NCBI RefSeq assembly: GCF_014647755.1
Contig: NZ_BMPU01000002.1
Location: 248,001-312,000 of the forward strand
DNA length: 64,000 nucleotides
Source of the DNA: Porphyromonas pasteri
GTDB lineage: Bacteria > Bacteroidota > Bacteroidia > Bacteroidales > Porphyromonadaceae
Direction of reading: 5' to 3'
The notes beneath the pieces were generated by a model. That model did no database searches. It was not told the DNA's origin and saw only the letters and a program-made list of their open reading frames with translations. Numbering within the stretch: position 1 is the first letter of the stretch; every line of letters starts with the position of its first letter. Shown piece after piece: positions 1-8,528 of this stretch. The translations under genes were made by a program, and so were the position numbers.

Positions 1-1812
1 GCACGCTCCTTAGAGCTGCATCAAGACCTTGGCTATTCACGAGAAGGCGATGTCGAAGAGAGTTTCTTCATTGAGCTTCATAACTGGCTCGCGGATCTCA
101 AAGCCTCTATGGTGCGTGATGGCTTGCACATCTTCGGTCAGCCCCCTATGGAGGAGCGGATGGAGGCGAGCATACGTATGCTGCTCCGCTTGCCGCACGG
201 ATCGGTGACGACCTTGTTGGATGGTCTGGCTCGATACTATGGCTATACAGAGGAGTCTTTATTAATGGAGCTCGATGCTAAGATAAGCCCAACGCATACG
301 GCGTCGATGATGATCGATGAACTGACGGAACGAGGGCAACAGCTTATTGAAGCTATGCTTGCGGATGGCTTTATAGCACAGCCTGCAGGCGAGCTGTTAC
401 AGACGATACTTGGTGATTGTCTCGGAGAGGAGAAGTCTTTGCGAGGCGTCTTACAGCTTGCGATAGATGGGGTCTATCCACGTCTCTGTCGCATCACCGA
501 GGAGTTGGATCACTGTGCCCTCGGCGTGCGTGGGGGCTTTGTCCCGCCTTCTAAGGGAGGTAGTCCGAGCAGAGGTCAGTTGGAGATTCTCCCCACAGGG
601 CGCAATATGTATGCGATCGATCCCAGTGAGATCCCCTCACATGCGGCCTATCAGATAGGTGTGCGGCTTGGTCAGCAGCTCTTGGAGAAGCATCTTAATA
701 CCTCTGGAAGTCTACCTGAAAGCACTGCTTTTGTTCTCTATTCAGGTGACCAAATGCGTACCCATGGCGAAGATATTGGTGAGATACTTTGGTTGATGGG
801 GCTACGTCCTCAGTGGCTCAGTGAGCACTCCGATAAGGTCATCGGTCTGGAGGTTATCCCCTTGTCAGAGCTCGGACGTCCTCGTCTGGATGTCGTGTCA
901 CGTATCTCAGGGCTCCTTCGTGATACTTTCCCGACACTGATCACGCTACTTGACGAGGCGGTTCAGCTTGTGCTCTCCCTTGATGAGCCTATAGAAGCGA
1001 ACTGGGTGAAAAAGCACTATGAGGAGGAAGTGGCTGAGCTTCGAGCTGCAGGGATAGATCCAGGGACAGCACGCCAAGAAGCTAAGCTCCGAGTCTTCGG
1101 TTGTCCTCCAGGTACCTATGGTGGGGGGGTAGCTGTTTTGGTAGAGACGAAGCAATGGCAGAGTAGTGATGATCTTGGTGAGACGGCTATTACCTGGGGG
1201 TGTCATGCTTATAGCCAAGAGCTACACGGCCGTGTATCTCGAGGGGCTTTTGAGCGTAAGCTTGCTCGGGTCGAGGCGACGGTCAAGAATCAGAATATCA
1301 TTGGCTTTGATCTCTATGATATTGATGACGAATACATCTATCACGGAGGAATCATCGCTGCCGTAAAGAAGCTACGGGGTCAGGCTCCTATGTCCTATTA
1401 TGGTAATACCTCTGATCCGCGGCATAGTGTCGTGCGTACGCTTTCTGAAGAGTCGGCACGGGTGCTGCGCTCCCGCCTTCTTAACCCGCTATGGATCGAG
1501 GGACTTAAGCGCCATGGATATCGTGGGGCCTATGATGTGGCATACAATATGGATAATGTCTTTGGGTGGGATGCGACTGCGGACAGTGTCTTAGATTGGA
1601 ACTACGAAGCCCTTGCCTCACATTTTCTGGGAGATCCCTCCAATAGGGAGTGGCTCAAGTCTGCCAATCCTTGGGCACTCTATGAGATAGCTCAGCGTCT
1701 CTTGGAAGCTGCTCAGCGAGGTATGTGGCAAGCCAAGCCTGAGACGATAGAGATGATTACTGAGATATACCTCTCCTGTGAGGGGGTGCTGGAGGAGGGT
1801 AGTTCGGGATAA
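1..1812 (+). CDS. cobN: CobN-like tetrapyrrole chelatase large subunit (5' partial)
   Basis: About 603 C-terminal residues are visible; the reading frame is open from base 1, so the start lies upstream. Family landmarks in order: a RPRLDV followed by SGLLRDTFP block (fragment residues ~292-312), FGCPPGTYGGG (~367-377), a VKNQN segment, then NPLWIEGLKRHGYRGA (~495-510) and FGWDATA. These mark the CobN/BchH/HmuS family. CobN inserts cobalt into corrinoids together with two AAA+ subunits; HmuS-type homologues in Porphyromonas and Bacteroides belong to haem-uptake loci and have been described as removing iron from haem. The following BchI/BchD pair and CbiZ favour a corrinoid role; a TonB receptor scar four genes on fits either. 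The family is certain, the metal direction and substrate are not. A run of 7 G sits at about 1123-1129. Confidence 0.9.
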   Translation, partial: ARSLELHQDLGYSREGDVEESFFIELHNWLADLKASMVRDGLHIFGQPPMEERMEASIRMLLRLPHGSVTTLLDGLARYYGYTEESLLMELDAKISPTHTASMMIDELTERGQQLIEAMLADGFIAQPAGELLQTILGDCLGEEKSLRGVLQLAIDGVYPRLCRITEELDHCALGVRGGFVPPSKGGSPSRGQLEILPTGRNMYAIDPSEIPSHAAYQIGVRLGQQLLEKHLNTSGSLPESTAFVLYSGDQMRTHGEDIGEILWLMGLRPQWLSEHSDKVIGLEVIPLSELGRPRLDVVSRISGLLRDTFPTLITLLDEAVQLVLSLDEPIEANWVKKHYEEEVAELRAAGIDPGTARQEAKLRVFGCPPGTYGGGVAVLVETKQWQSSDDLGETAITWGCHAYSQELHGRVSRGAFERKLARVEATVKNQNIIGFDLYDIDDEYIYHGGIIAAVKKLRGQAPMSYYGNTSDPRHSVVRTLSEESARVLRSRLLNPLWIEGLKRHGYRGAYDVAYNMDNVFGWDATADSVLDWNYEALASHFLGDPSNREWLKSANPWALYEIAQRLLEAAQRGMWQAKPETIEMITEIYLSCEGVLEEGSSG

Positions 1813-1907
1813 TTCATCGGATGCCTTCTCCTTGAGCTGTTCCATTCGACTGCACTCCAGCCCGTGACTCATTAGCTTTTACTCGTCCTCACAATACCTC
1901 TCTCATT

Positions 1908-2876
1908 ATGTCTTCTTGCACAGCTTCTGTGGACTCGATCACTCATCCTTATTATTTCCCCTTCTCTGCTATCGTAGGGCAGGAGAAGATGAAGCGAGCC
2001 TTACTGCTCAATCTCATAGATCCTACCCTCGGAGGTGTACTCATCCTCGGGGAAAAAGGCACAGCAAAGTCGACCATTGTACGAGCTTTGAGCCAACTCC
2101 TCGAGGGACTCTCCGTCGTGGAGCTCCCTATTGCTACGACGGAGGATAAGCTCGTTGGTTCGATCGATGTGGAGCATGCTTTGTCTACGGGAGAGCTACG
2201 CTTCTCTCCTGGTATCTTGGCGCGTGCTCATAAGCAGATTCTCTATGTCGATGAAGTGAATCTCCTCGAGGACTACTTGGTCGATATCCTCTTAGATGTC
2301 GCAGCGATGGGCATCAATCATATAGAGCGTGAGGGGATCTCGCATAGTCACCCTGCACGCTTCACGCTCGTCGGGACGATGAATCCAGAAGAGGGTAGCC
2401 TGCGCCCTCAGCTTCTCGACCGCTTTGCTTTGTCCGTAGAAGTGCACGGAGAGCGAAGTGTCTCGGACCGCTGTGAGGTGCTGCAGCGACGACTCGACTA
2501 CGAACGAGATCCACAGGCCTTTTGTGCCCGATATCGAGAGGAAGAAGCTGTCCTTGCCGAACGAGTGCGCCAGGCTCGCCTGCTCTTGCCTCAACTGCGC
2601 TATACTGAGCCTCTCTTGGAGCTTATTGCTCGTCTGGGTATTGAGCTGGAGGTCGATGGACATCGCTCGGATATTATGCTCCTCAAAGCGGCTTTGGCTA
2701 CCGCAGCTCTCGAAGGAGCTACGGAGCTCAGTGCCGAGCATGTCTATACGGCGGCCGAATTGGTGCTGCCCCACCGACTGAGACGCTTACCATTTGAAGA
2801 GCGTTACTTTGCAGCTGAAGATATTCGTCAGCTGTGTGAGCGCTTGTTCCAAGAGTGTGTAACTAAGCTGCAATAG
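1908..2876 (+). CDS. Magnesium-chelatase BchI-type AAA+ ATPase subunit
   Basis: 322 residues, the usual size for the small ATPase subunit of Mg/Co chelatases. Walker A is GEKGTAKST (residues ~47-55), Walker B is ILYVDEVN (~111-118), followed by a GTMNPEEG sensor-1 segment (~156) and LLDRF with the arginine finger (~169). It should form a hexameric motor with the BchD-like protein that follows 11 bases downstream and drive the CobN-like subunit upstream. It begins 95 bases after that gene, on the same strand, so the three are probably one operon. Confidence 0.92.
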   Translation: MSSCTASVDSITHPYYFPFSAIVGQEKMKRALLLNLIDPTLGGVLILGEKGTAKSTIVRALSQLLEGLSVVELPIATTEDKLVGSIDVEHALSTGELRFSPGILARAHKQILYVDEVNLLEDYLVDILLDVAAMGINHIEREGISHSHPARFTLVGTMNPEEGSLRPQLLDRFALSVEVHGERSVSDRCEVLQRRLDYERDPQAFCARYREEEAVLAERVRQARLLLPQLRYTEPLLELIARLGIELEVDGHRSDIMLLKAALATAALEGATELSAEHVYTAAELVLPHRLRRLPFEERYFAAEDIRQLCERLFQECVTKLQ

Positions 2877-2887
2877 GAGAGAAAGAG

Positions 2888-4759
2888 ATGGGGGCGCATA
2901 CCTTCTCTCAGTGGATAGGTGCAGAGGTAGCACGTCAGGCACTTATCATCACTCTGATCCGTAGGCAGGGAGCAAGTCTTCTCCTGAGCGGAGGCAGTGG
3001 TACGGGTAAGTCTATGCTGCTCTCTTGCATCGCCTCGATGTATCCTGAGGACGTGATCTATTTACCTCTTCATCTGAGTCCAGAGATGCTCTATGCCCGA
3101 TATATGCTGGATACTGATGGAGGATTGCGCTTATCTCCAGGCTTTCTTGCTCGGCTTGAAGGACGTGTCTTATTGGTGGAGCAGCTCCCACTTCATAGTC
3201 GTGAGCTGCTCGGTCAGCTGATGGTCTACCAAGAACAATTGCCTGAGGAGAGACGCTGTACGCTCATCGCTACCACTAACCCCGAAGAAGGCGCAGTGCC
3301 ATCGGCGCTCCTGGATAAATTCGATCTCTTTGTTGAGCTCCATCCTACGCTGGATGTGGCTCTGCGTAAACGTATCCTTAGCGAAGCTCTCCGCATCCCT
3401 AAATCAGGTGAGGACATGACCTTCCTTAGCCTGGTGGAGGCAGCGCGCCAGCGATTGGGAGGAATGAGGATCGGGAAGGAGCTGCAGAAGTATGTCGTTC
3501 AGGTCTGTGCTGATCCTCTGACTTTAGGGCATAGAGGAGAGCTGGCTTTGGCTCATAGCGCTCTGGCATGGGCTGCTTGGCAGGGAAAGCGACAGGCAGA
3601 GCGGGGCGATGTCGATGCAGTCCGTCAGTTAGCTTTGGCTCATCGCTGGCTGGAGACGCACCCTGAGCCCCCTGCAGAGCTGCCCGATGACGAGGAGCAA
3701 GCGCAGGATTTCTCTTCTGATCATCACGAGGAAGGGGAATCAGAGGGGGGGGGAGACACTGAGATGATGAGAGGAGGGGATAACCCTGTTTCTTATGCTG
3801 AAGAGACAAACAACTCTCTGGATGCCTCGCACGCAGAGGACGAGCAGCAAGATGTTCCGATGATCCCTCCGCTCCAGTCGACGCCGAAGGAAGACCCCCA
3901 TACATCGAGCAGAGCGAGCTTACAGCAGGCTAAGGAGGCATACCTACTACACCAACCCTTGGAGACGAGGGAACGTCATCTGAAGGAATCTCTGGGCTCG
4001 GGGCGTCGTCTGTATAGTGACCAGCCGAGTCAGCGAGGGCGCTTAGGTCGCGTGCGTCCATATAGTACTCAGTGTCCCCAGCTCTCCCTGCCCGCTACGA
4101 TACGAGCGGCCATCCCCTACCAATATCTACGTCAGCGCCATCTCAAGGATCCGACTATGAAGCTCTGTATTCATCCAGAAGACTACCGCAGTAGGCAGCT
4201 ACATCATCGAGGCGGGTATCATATCCTATTCGTCCTGGATGTGTCTGGATCTATGGGGGTGCGCGAGCGCATGAGCCTTGTCAAGGGGACCATCATCGAG
4301 CTGCTCAAAGAGGCGTATGCTAAGCGTGATAAGGTCGGACTTATCACATTTGCACAAGATGAAGCGGAGCTGCGCCTGCCGTTCACGCATAGTGCTGAGC
4401 GGGCAGCACACTTGATGCAAGATATTCGTACGGGAGGTCGCACCCCACTGTGGCTTGCCATAGAGCGTGCTGGCGAATATCTTGATGCAGAGCGACGCCG
4501 TGTGGCGGAATGTCTGCCTGTGGTACTTCTCCTGACGGATGGTCGTGCGACTTCGGCGCAGCGCAGTGAGAACCATGCGATGCGCATAGCGGAGGCCGCT
4601 AAGATGCTGCAGCGCCGCTGTTATCGCTGTCTGATTATAGATACCGAGAGTGGCTTTATTCGTCTCAAGCAAGCGCGTCATCTTGCAGAGTCGCTCCAAG
4701 CCGAATACTATCATCTGGATGAATTGGCCCAGTTGCGTAGCCTCCTTCATCCCCGATAA
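2888..4759 (+). CDS. Magnesium-chelatase BchD-type subunit (AAA+ plus vWA)
   Basis: 623 residues in three parts. An N-terminal AAA+ domain has an intact Walker A (GGSGTGKS, ~35-42), but its arginine-finger position reads LLDKF rather than LLDRF, as expected for a non-catalytic D subunit. An acidic, Ser/Pro-rich linker spans about residues 265-400. A C-terminal von Willebrand A domain has the MIDAS motif DVSGS (~451), a GGRTPL segment and LLTDGRA. The start follows an AGGAGAG-like stretch by 6-8 bases. A nine-G run in the linker (3745-3753) is a possible slippage site; the frame is intact here. It bridges the motor subunit and the CobN-like catalytic subunit. Confidence 0.9.
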   Translation: MGAHTFSQWIGAEVARQALIITLIRRQGASLLLSGGSGTGKSMLLSCIASMYPEDVIYLPLHLSPEMLYARYMLDTDGGLRLSPGFLARLEGRVLLVEQLPLHSRELLGQLMVYQEQLPEERRCTLIATTNPEEGAVPSALLDKFDLFVELHPTLDVALRKRILSEALRIPKSGEDMTFLSLVEAARQRLGGMRIGKELQKYVVQVCADPLTLGHRGELALAHSALAWAAWQGKRQAERGDVDAVRQLALAHRWLETHPEPPAELPDDEEQAQDFSSDHHEEGESEGGGDTEMMRGGDNPVSYAEETNNSLDASHAEDEQQDVPMIPPLQSTPKEDPHTSSRASLQQAKEAYLLHQPLETRERHLKESLGSGRRLYSDQPSQRGRLGRVRPYSTQCPQLSLPATIRAAIPYQYLRQRHLKDPTMKLCIHPEDYRSRQLHHRGGYHILFVLDVSGSMGVRERMSLVKGTIIELLKEAYAKRDKVGLITFAQDEAELRLPFTHSAERAAHLMQDIRTGGRTPLWLAIERAGEYLDAERRRVAECLPVVLLLTDGRATSAQRSENHAMRIAEAAKMLQRRCYRCLIIDTESGFIRLKQARHLAESLQAEYYHLDELAQLRSLLHPR

Positions 4760-4771
4760 ATCCTACTATAG

Positions 4772-5935
4772 ATGTCCCGTTCTACTTCTCATACCCCGAG
4801 CTTAGAGCAAGGTGAGATGCTCTTCCGTACCCCTATGGGCGATGCGGTGTACTTTGCACAAGAGGCGATGATTATTTCTTTTTCAGGGCAACGTGGTGTC
4901 GTGAGTAGCTCCAATCTTAATGGTGGCTACCGCAATGACCTCCACTATGTGTTCAATCACAGTGTCGGGCGCGACCCAGATATCCTTCAGAAGCGATGCC
5001 CAGGGCTCAAGGGTGGGAATATCATAGAGCACTATACTGTCATCGCCTCAGAGCTGGGCTTGGATCCAGAGCGTACGACGGGAATGGGTACAGCTGCACT
5101 TATCGAGAATCATGCTCGAGCAGAGCGCACCTATCATGGGGTAACTGTGCAGGCCATAGCTACTGCGGGTATCGATGTCAATGGAGGCCGTGCCGGAGAC
5201 AAGGCCAGTTATGATGAGTTCGAGCAGCGAAGCCTATTGCCTCCTCCTGGTACGATCAATGTGTTCCTATTTATTGATGCATATCTTGATCCTGGGGCGC
5301 TTACTCGTGCGCTCATCACGGCTACCGAAGCTAAGGCAGCTGCTTTGCAGGAATTGATGGCTCCGAGTCGCTATTCGGAAGGGCTGGCGACGGGGTCGGG
5401 AACAGATAGCCTCATCGCAGTCTGCAATGAAGAATCTCCCGTTGTCCTCTACGGGGCGGGGAAACACGTCCTTCTTGGTGAGATGATCGGTCAGTCTGTG
5501 AAGGAGGCCGTGACGAAAGCTCTGGAGCGACAGTCCGGGATGAATGCTCAGCGGCAAAGCTCGTTCCTCCAGCAGGGAATACGCTACGGGCTAGGGATTG
5601 AGGATCTTCTTGCTCTTTATCAAGCACGTTATTCGGCGAGTGCTCAGGACGAAGCGACTCTTCGGGAGGCCCTCCAGCGGCTTGCCTCCGATAGCCACCT
5701 CTGCGCTGCCGTTGCTTCGATTCTCCACCTTGTGGATCAGTGGCGATGGGGGCTTATCAGTTGGGCGAGTCTTATGGACTTATCACAACTTACCTTCTCC
5801 TATGTCTCCCAGCGCTACCGACTGGATCCCTGTGGACTCTCGATAGAGCAAGGCAAAACTCCTTGCTATGAACTCATCTTAGACGAGCTGCGCAGCCTCC
5901 TGATTCTACTCCTCTATAGAGAAGTAGGCTCTTAA
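4772..5935 (+). CDS. cbiZ: CbiZ-type adenosylcobinamide amidohydrolase
   Basis: 387 residues. CbiZ signature blocks are present in order: SSNLNGGYRND (~45-55), GMGTAA (~108), an ATAGIDVNGGRAGD block (~130-143), GTINVFLFID (~153), TATEAKAAALQEL (~176) and ATGSGTDS (~200-208). CbiZ cleaves the aminopropanol arm of adenosylcobinamide or of pseudocobalamin, yielding adenosylcobyric acid so that the lower ligand can be rebuilt. The gene starts 12 bases after the BchD-like gene, so the cluster probably handles imported corrinoids. The C-terminal ~160 residues after the catalytic domain are not recognised. The domain assignment is strong; substrate preference cannot be read from the sequence. Confidence 0.85.
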   Translation: MSRSTSHTPSLEQGEMLFRTPMGDAVYFAQEAMIISFSGQRGVVSSSNLNGGYRNDLHYVFNHSVGRDPDILQKRCPGLKGGNIIEHYTVIASELGLDPERTTGMGTAALIENHARAERTYHGVTVQAIATAGIDVNGGRAGDKASYDEFEQRSLLPPPGTINVFLFIDAYLDPGALTRALITATEAKAAALQELMAPSRYSEGLATGSGTDSLIAVCNEESPVVLYGAGKHVLLGEMIGQSVKEAVTKALERQSGMNAQRQSSFLQQGIRYGLGIEDLLALYQARYSASAQDEATLREALQRLASDSHLCAAVASILHLVDQWRWGLISWASLMDLSQLTFSYVSQRYRLDPCGLSIEQGKTPCYELILDELRSLLILLLYREVGS

Positions 5936-5961
5936 CTATCACCTCTTAACTAAAAGCAATT

Positions 5962-6296
5962 ATGAAGAAGACATTGCTTCTTCTTGCGGCGATAGCTCCA
6001 GCGACAGCTGTGGCTCAGATCGCAAGTACGGACAGTATCGCCACGCACGAGCTGGACAAGGTACTTGTCTACTCTACGCGAACGGCTGTGCCACTCAAGC
6101 AAGTGCCTGGGAAAATCGAAGTTATCCGCCCCGAAGCTATTGCGACGTCTGGTCTGCTTCTGCACACTATGATGTCACAAAGCAGCTACATGTAGGAGCG
6201 AACTTCCGCAATATCTTCTCCGAATACTATACGGAGAAGGATGGCTACCATATGCCAGGGCGTTCGATTCAGTTCTCTGCGTCTTACCGCTTCTAA
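5962..6296 (+). pseudogene. TonB-dependent receptor, internally deleted remnant
   Basis: The start encodes a signal peptide (MKKTLLLLAAIAPATAVAQ) and the beginning of a plug domain (LDKVLVYSTRTAVPLKQVPG). At about 6140-6147 the sequence jumps to the end of a receptor barrel in another frame: from 6144 to the stop at 6294-6296 it reads the final strands, including LHVGANFRNIFSEYY and the terminal SFSASYRF-like strand ending in Phe (visible as QFSASYRF). A normal receptor has 600-900 residues; only ~110 remain and the two parts are out of frame. This is a deletion scar of the outer-membrane receptor that served the chelatase/CbiZ operon 26 bases upstream. The intended ligand (corrinoid or haem) is not determinable. 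Confidence 0.85.
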
Positions 6297-6319
6297 GCTA
6301 AATAACTACCTCCTTTATC

Positions 6320-6360
6320 ACAAGGGGCGCTGAAGGCATTTAGCCTTTGGTGCCCCTTGT
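6320..6360 (+). terminator. Stem-loop terminator after the chelatase/CbiZ cluster
   Basis: An inverted repeat with 18-base arms (6320-6337 and 6343-6360, two or three G-T pairs) around a 5-base loop starts 23 bases after the receptor remnant. The following T content is low, so it is a probable but not classic intrinsic terminator. Confidence 0.7.
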
Positions 6361-6490
6361 GGCTTTGGCTATTTGGTCGATGTGCTTTCTGCAGTCCGTC
6401 ATCCTTGTCCGTAGTCGCTTCATCTCTTTTTCTTAGACTTTTCTCCCTCGGTAGCTCCGAGTGGAGTGCATCGCGTCCAGGGCGTCTGCT

Positions 6491-6529
6491 CCACCGCTGG
6501 GGAGCAAACTTTCCAGCGGTGGAAAGTTT
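6491..6529. other. Two overlapping, mutually exclusive hairpins
   Basis: CCACCGCTGG (6491-6500) can pair with CCAGCGGTGG (6513-6522), while AACTTTCCA (6507-6515) can pair with TGGAAAGTT (6520-6528) across a GCGG loop. The two stems share bases and cannot form together. The stretch 6361-6542 holds no gene; function unknown. Confidence 0.45.
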
Positions 6530-6542
6530 TCTTACCTCCCTT

Positions 6543-7068
6543 GAGACCATTGTGCAAGGCCATCGCTTCACAGCTTGCACTTTCCTCTGTCGAACTTCTC
6601 AGCCTAAAGCCTCCGATTTGCGAGGGAACGAAGTCCGAGTAATGAAGAGGTGGGCTTACACAATGTCATCTATAGGTATGGGTGCGTGGGTGAAGCTATA
6701 TAGGATGGCGAAGAAAGCTATATAGCTTTGTGAAGTGACCTATATTAGAGTTGTTGCTCTGCGTAGGGATAAAAGTTGTGGACGAGTGGCAGAAAAGTTT
6801 GGGCTACGTACGTGGTCTTAAAATCTACGTGCGTGGATATTTGGATTTACGTGCCTGGTCTTTAAGACTACGTGCGTAGATGCGGAAAAGCCACTACGAG
6901 AAGGCGCTTTTTTCTTCACGAGAATGATGTTTTCCCCTCCGCTGGATAAGAGGAATACTCGCGATAAGGCGAGGGGCTTGTGTATCTCTTCGGAGAGGTA
7001 TATCGGAGAGCTGGGTGTGCGATGCCTTAGCCCAATCGATAGAGGACAGGACTCCGCGCAACAGTCTC
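6543..7068 (-). mobile_element. MITE-like dispersed repeat, copy A (BrickBuilt-like)
   Basis: The element opens with GAGACCATTGTGC (6543-6555) and closes with GCGCAACAGTCTC (7056-7068), terminal inverted repeats close to the ends of the IS5 element at 39572-40894. Its first ~128 bases resemble the right end of that IS. Inside are 22-bp units with CTATATAG cores at 6696, 6718 and 6740, then ACGTA motifs about 21-22 bases apart, then a unique arm shared with copies at 26673 and 48780 but inverted relative to them. It encodes nothing convincing. The size (526 bp) and lack of a transposase fit a non-autonomous element moved in trans. Confidence 0.75.
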
Positions 7069-7292
7069 CCCTTGGAAAGCTTGCTTTCCTCAGGCAAAAA
7101 GCACTTCAATTCTTTGGAGCATCCTCTCGACGTGCAATGTGGACATCAAAGGAGGCTACTTGTAGCACCTGGAGGAGACCCCTACGATGTCGGTGTGATT
7201 TATCGCCAAGACCCGTGCTTGGTCTCGTGTCTGATGGAGTCTTGGGTGGAAACTGCTGAGCGCAACGTGTGATGGAGCCCTGATCTATCGTA

Positions 7293-7322
7293 TTGTATAT
7301 TCGCAGATTATGTGTACCTTTG
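7293..7322 (+). promoter_or_regulatory. Bacteroidota-type promoter of the str operon
   Basis: TTG at 7293-7295, 19 bases, then TACCTTTG at 7315-7322: an exact match to the Bacteroidota housekeeping promoter TTG-N19-TAnnTTTG. Transcription would start near 7328, giving a leader of about 75 bases before rpsL. The preceding stretch 7069-7292 holds no gene I can support. Confidence 0.88.
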
Positions 7323-7402
7323 TGCACCCGTGGTATATGCCTGTGGTGTGTACTGCGACTACTAAAGAGTAGATAAGTTATTCAAACATAAGTAGAAACG
7401 AA

Positions 7403-7810
7403 ATGCCAACTATTCAACAATTGGTTAGAAAGGGACGTGAGTCACTCGTCGAGAAGGGTAAGAGCCCTGCTCTGGACTCCTGCCCCCAACGCCGAGGCGT
7501 CTGTGTGCGTGTGTACACGACGACCCCTAAGAAGCCAAACTCTGCGATGCGTAAGGTCGCTCGTGTCCGCCTGACGAATGGTAAGGAAGTCAATGCCTAC
7601 ATCCCAGGTGAAGGTCACAACCTGCAGGAGCACAGCATCGTGCTGGTACGTGGTGGTCGTGTAAAGGACCTCCCAGGGGTACGTTATCACATCGTACGTG
7701 GCTCGCTCGATACAGCTGGTGTCAATGGCCGTCTGCAGCGTCGCTCCAAGTATGGTGCTAAGCGTCCTAAGCCCGGTCAGGCAGCTGCTCCAGCAAAGGG
7801 TAAGAAGTAA
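7403..7810 (+). CDS. rpsL: 30S ribosomal protein S12
   Basis: 135 residues, beginning [12 protein letters not shown] and carrying the decoding-centre segments [12 protein letters not shown] (~40-51) and [12 protein letters not shown] (~86-97), where streptomycin-resistance changes arise; both lysines are wild type. It is first gene of the str operon, directly behind the promoter at 7293-7322. The C-terminal extension is rich in Lys, Pro and Ala. A 226-base gap separates it from rpsG. Confidence 0.98.
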   Translation: MPTIQQLVRKGRESLVEKGKSPALDSCPQRRGVCVRVYTTTPKKPNSAMRKVARVRLTNGKEVNAYIPGEGHNLQEHSIVLVRGGRVKDLPGVRYHIVRGSLDTAGVNGRLQRRSKYGAKRPKPGQAAAPAKGKK

Positions 7811-8036
7811 TTCTCCCTCCGGCGAAAAAAAACTAACCCCCGAGAGCTCGTGCAGCTCTCACCTGGCGAGCCCGCCACATATATATAATGTATAGGGCCG
7901 CCAAGCTAAGAGTCAATAGAACCAAGTTTCTTGAGTTCGTTGGATAGGCTATCAAGGTTGAGTAAATGCTCCAGCGGGAGCGTTGAAGTAAGATCACAGC
8001 ACAACCAATCGACAGAAACGCAATTTACATTAAGCA
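7811..8036 (+). promoter_or_regulatory. Structured rpsL-rpsG intercistronic leader
   Basis: 226 bases without a gene, unusual in an operon whose other gaps are mostly under 45 bases. It contains a 7-bp hairpin GAGAGCT/AGCTCTC (7842-7860), and GCTCC/GGAGC (7969-7982) close to rpsG. In E. coli, S7 regulates its own translation from the S12-S7 gap; an analogous role here is inference only. An internal promoter or processing site is the alternative. Confidence 0.4.
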
Positions 8037-8513
8037 ATGAGAAAAGCTAAACCCAAAAAGAGACAGGTACTCCCTGATCCCGTATTTGGTGACGTTAAGG
8101 TGACGAAGTTCGTTAATCACCTGATGTACGACGGTAAGAAGAGCATCGCCTTCGATATCTTCTACACCGCGCTCGAGATTGTAGGCAAGAAGATCCAGCA
8201 GGAAGACAAGTCTGCCCTGGAGATCTGGAAGGCTGCCCTCGACAACATCACTCCTCAGGTAGAAGTCAAGAGCCGCCGTATCGGTGGTGCTACCTTCCAG
8301 GTGCCTACCGAAATCCGCGCCGAGCGTAAGGAATCTATCTCCATGAAGAATCTCATCCTCTTTGCTCGCAAGCGTGGTGGTAAGACCATGGCAGATAAGC
8401 TTGCTGCAGAGATCGTGGATGCATTCAATAGCCAAGGTGCCGCCTTCAAGCGCAAGGAAGATATGCACCGTATGGCAGAAGCCAACCGCGCATTTGCTCA
8501 CTTCCGATTCTAA
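8037..8513 (+). CDS. rpsG: 30S ribosomal protein S7
   Basis: 158 residues, starting [15 protein letters not shown], with the S7 signature [20 protein letters not shown] near the start (~12-31). It binds the 3' major domain of 16S rRNA and nucleates assembly of the 30S head. It lies between rpsL and fusA, 15 bases before fusA. Length and context are canonical. Confidence 0.98.
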   Translation: MRKAKPKKRQVLPDPVFGDVKVTKFVNHLMYDGKKSIAFDIFYTALEIVGKKIQQEDKSALEIWKAALDNITPQVEVKSRRIGGATFQVPTEIRAERKESISMKNLILFARKRGGKTMADKLAAEIVDAFNSQGAAFKRKEDMHRMAEANRAFAHFRF

Positions 8514-8528
8514 GAATAGCAAAAGACA

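Noticed and set aside
7100-7270. Cobalamin riboswitch
   Set aside because: Some G/C blocks recall a B12 box, but no consistent core fold is visible and the downstream gene is rpsL.
7015-7272. An 85-codon frame ahead of the rpsL promoter
   Set aside because: Its second half (RRLLVAPGGDPYDVGVIYRQ) looks protein-like, but the first half lies in the MITE-like repeat and I recognise no family; at most a gene fragment.
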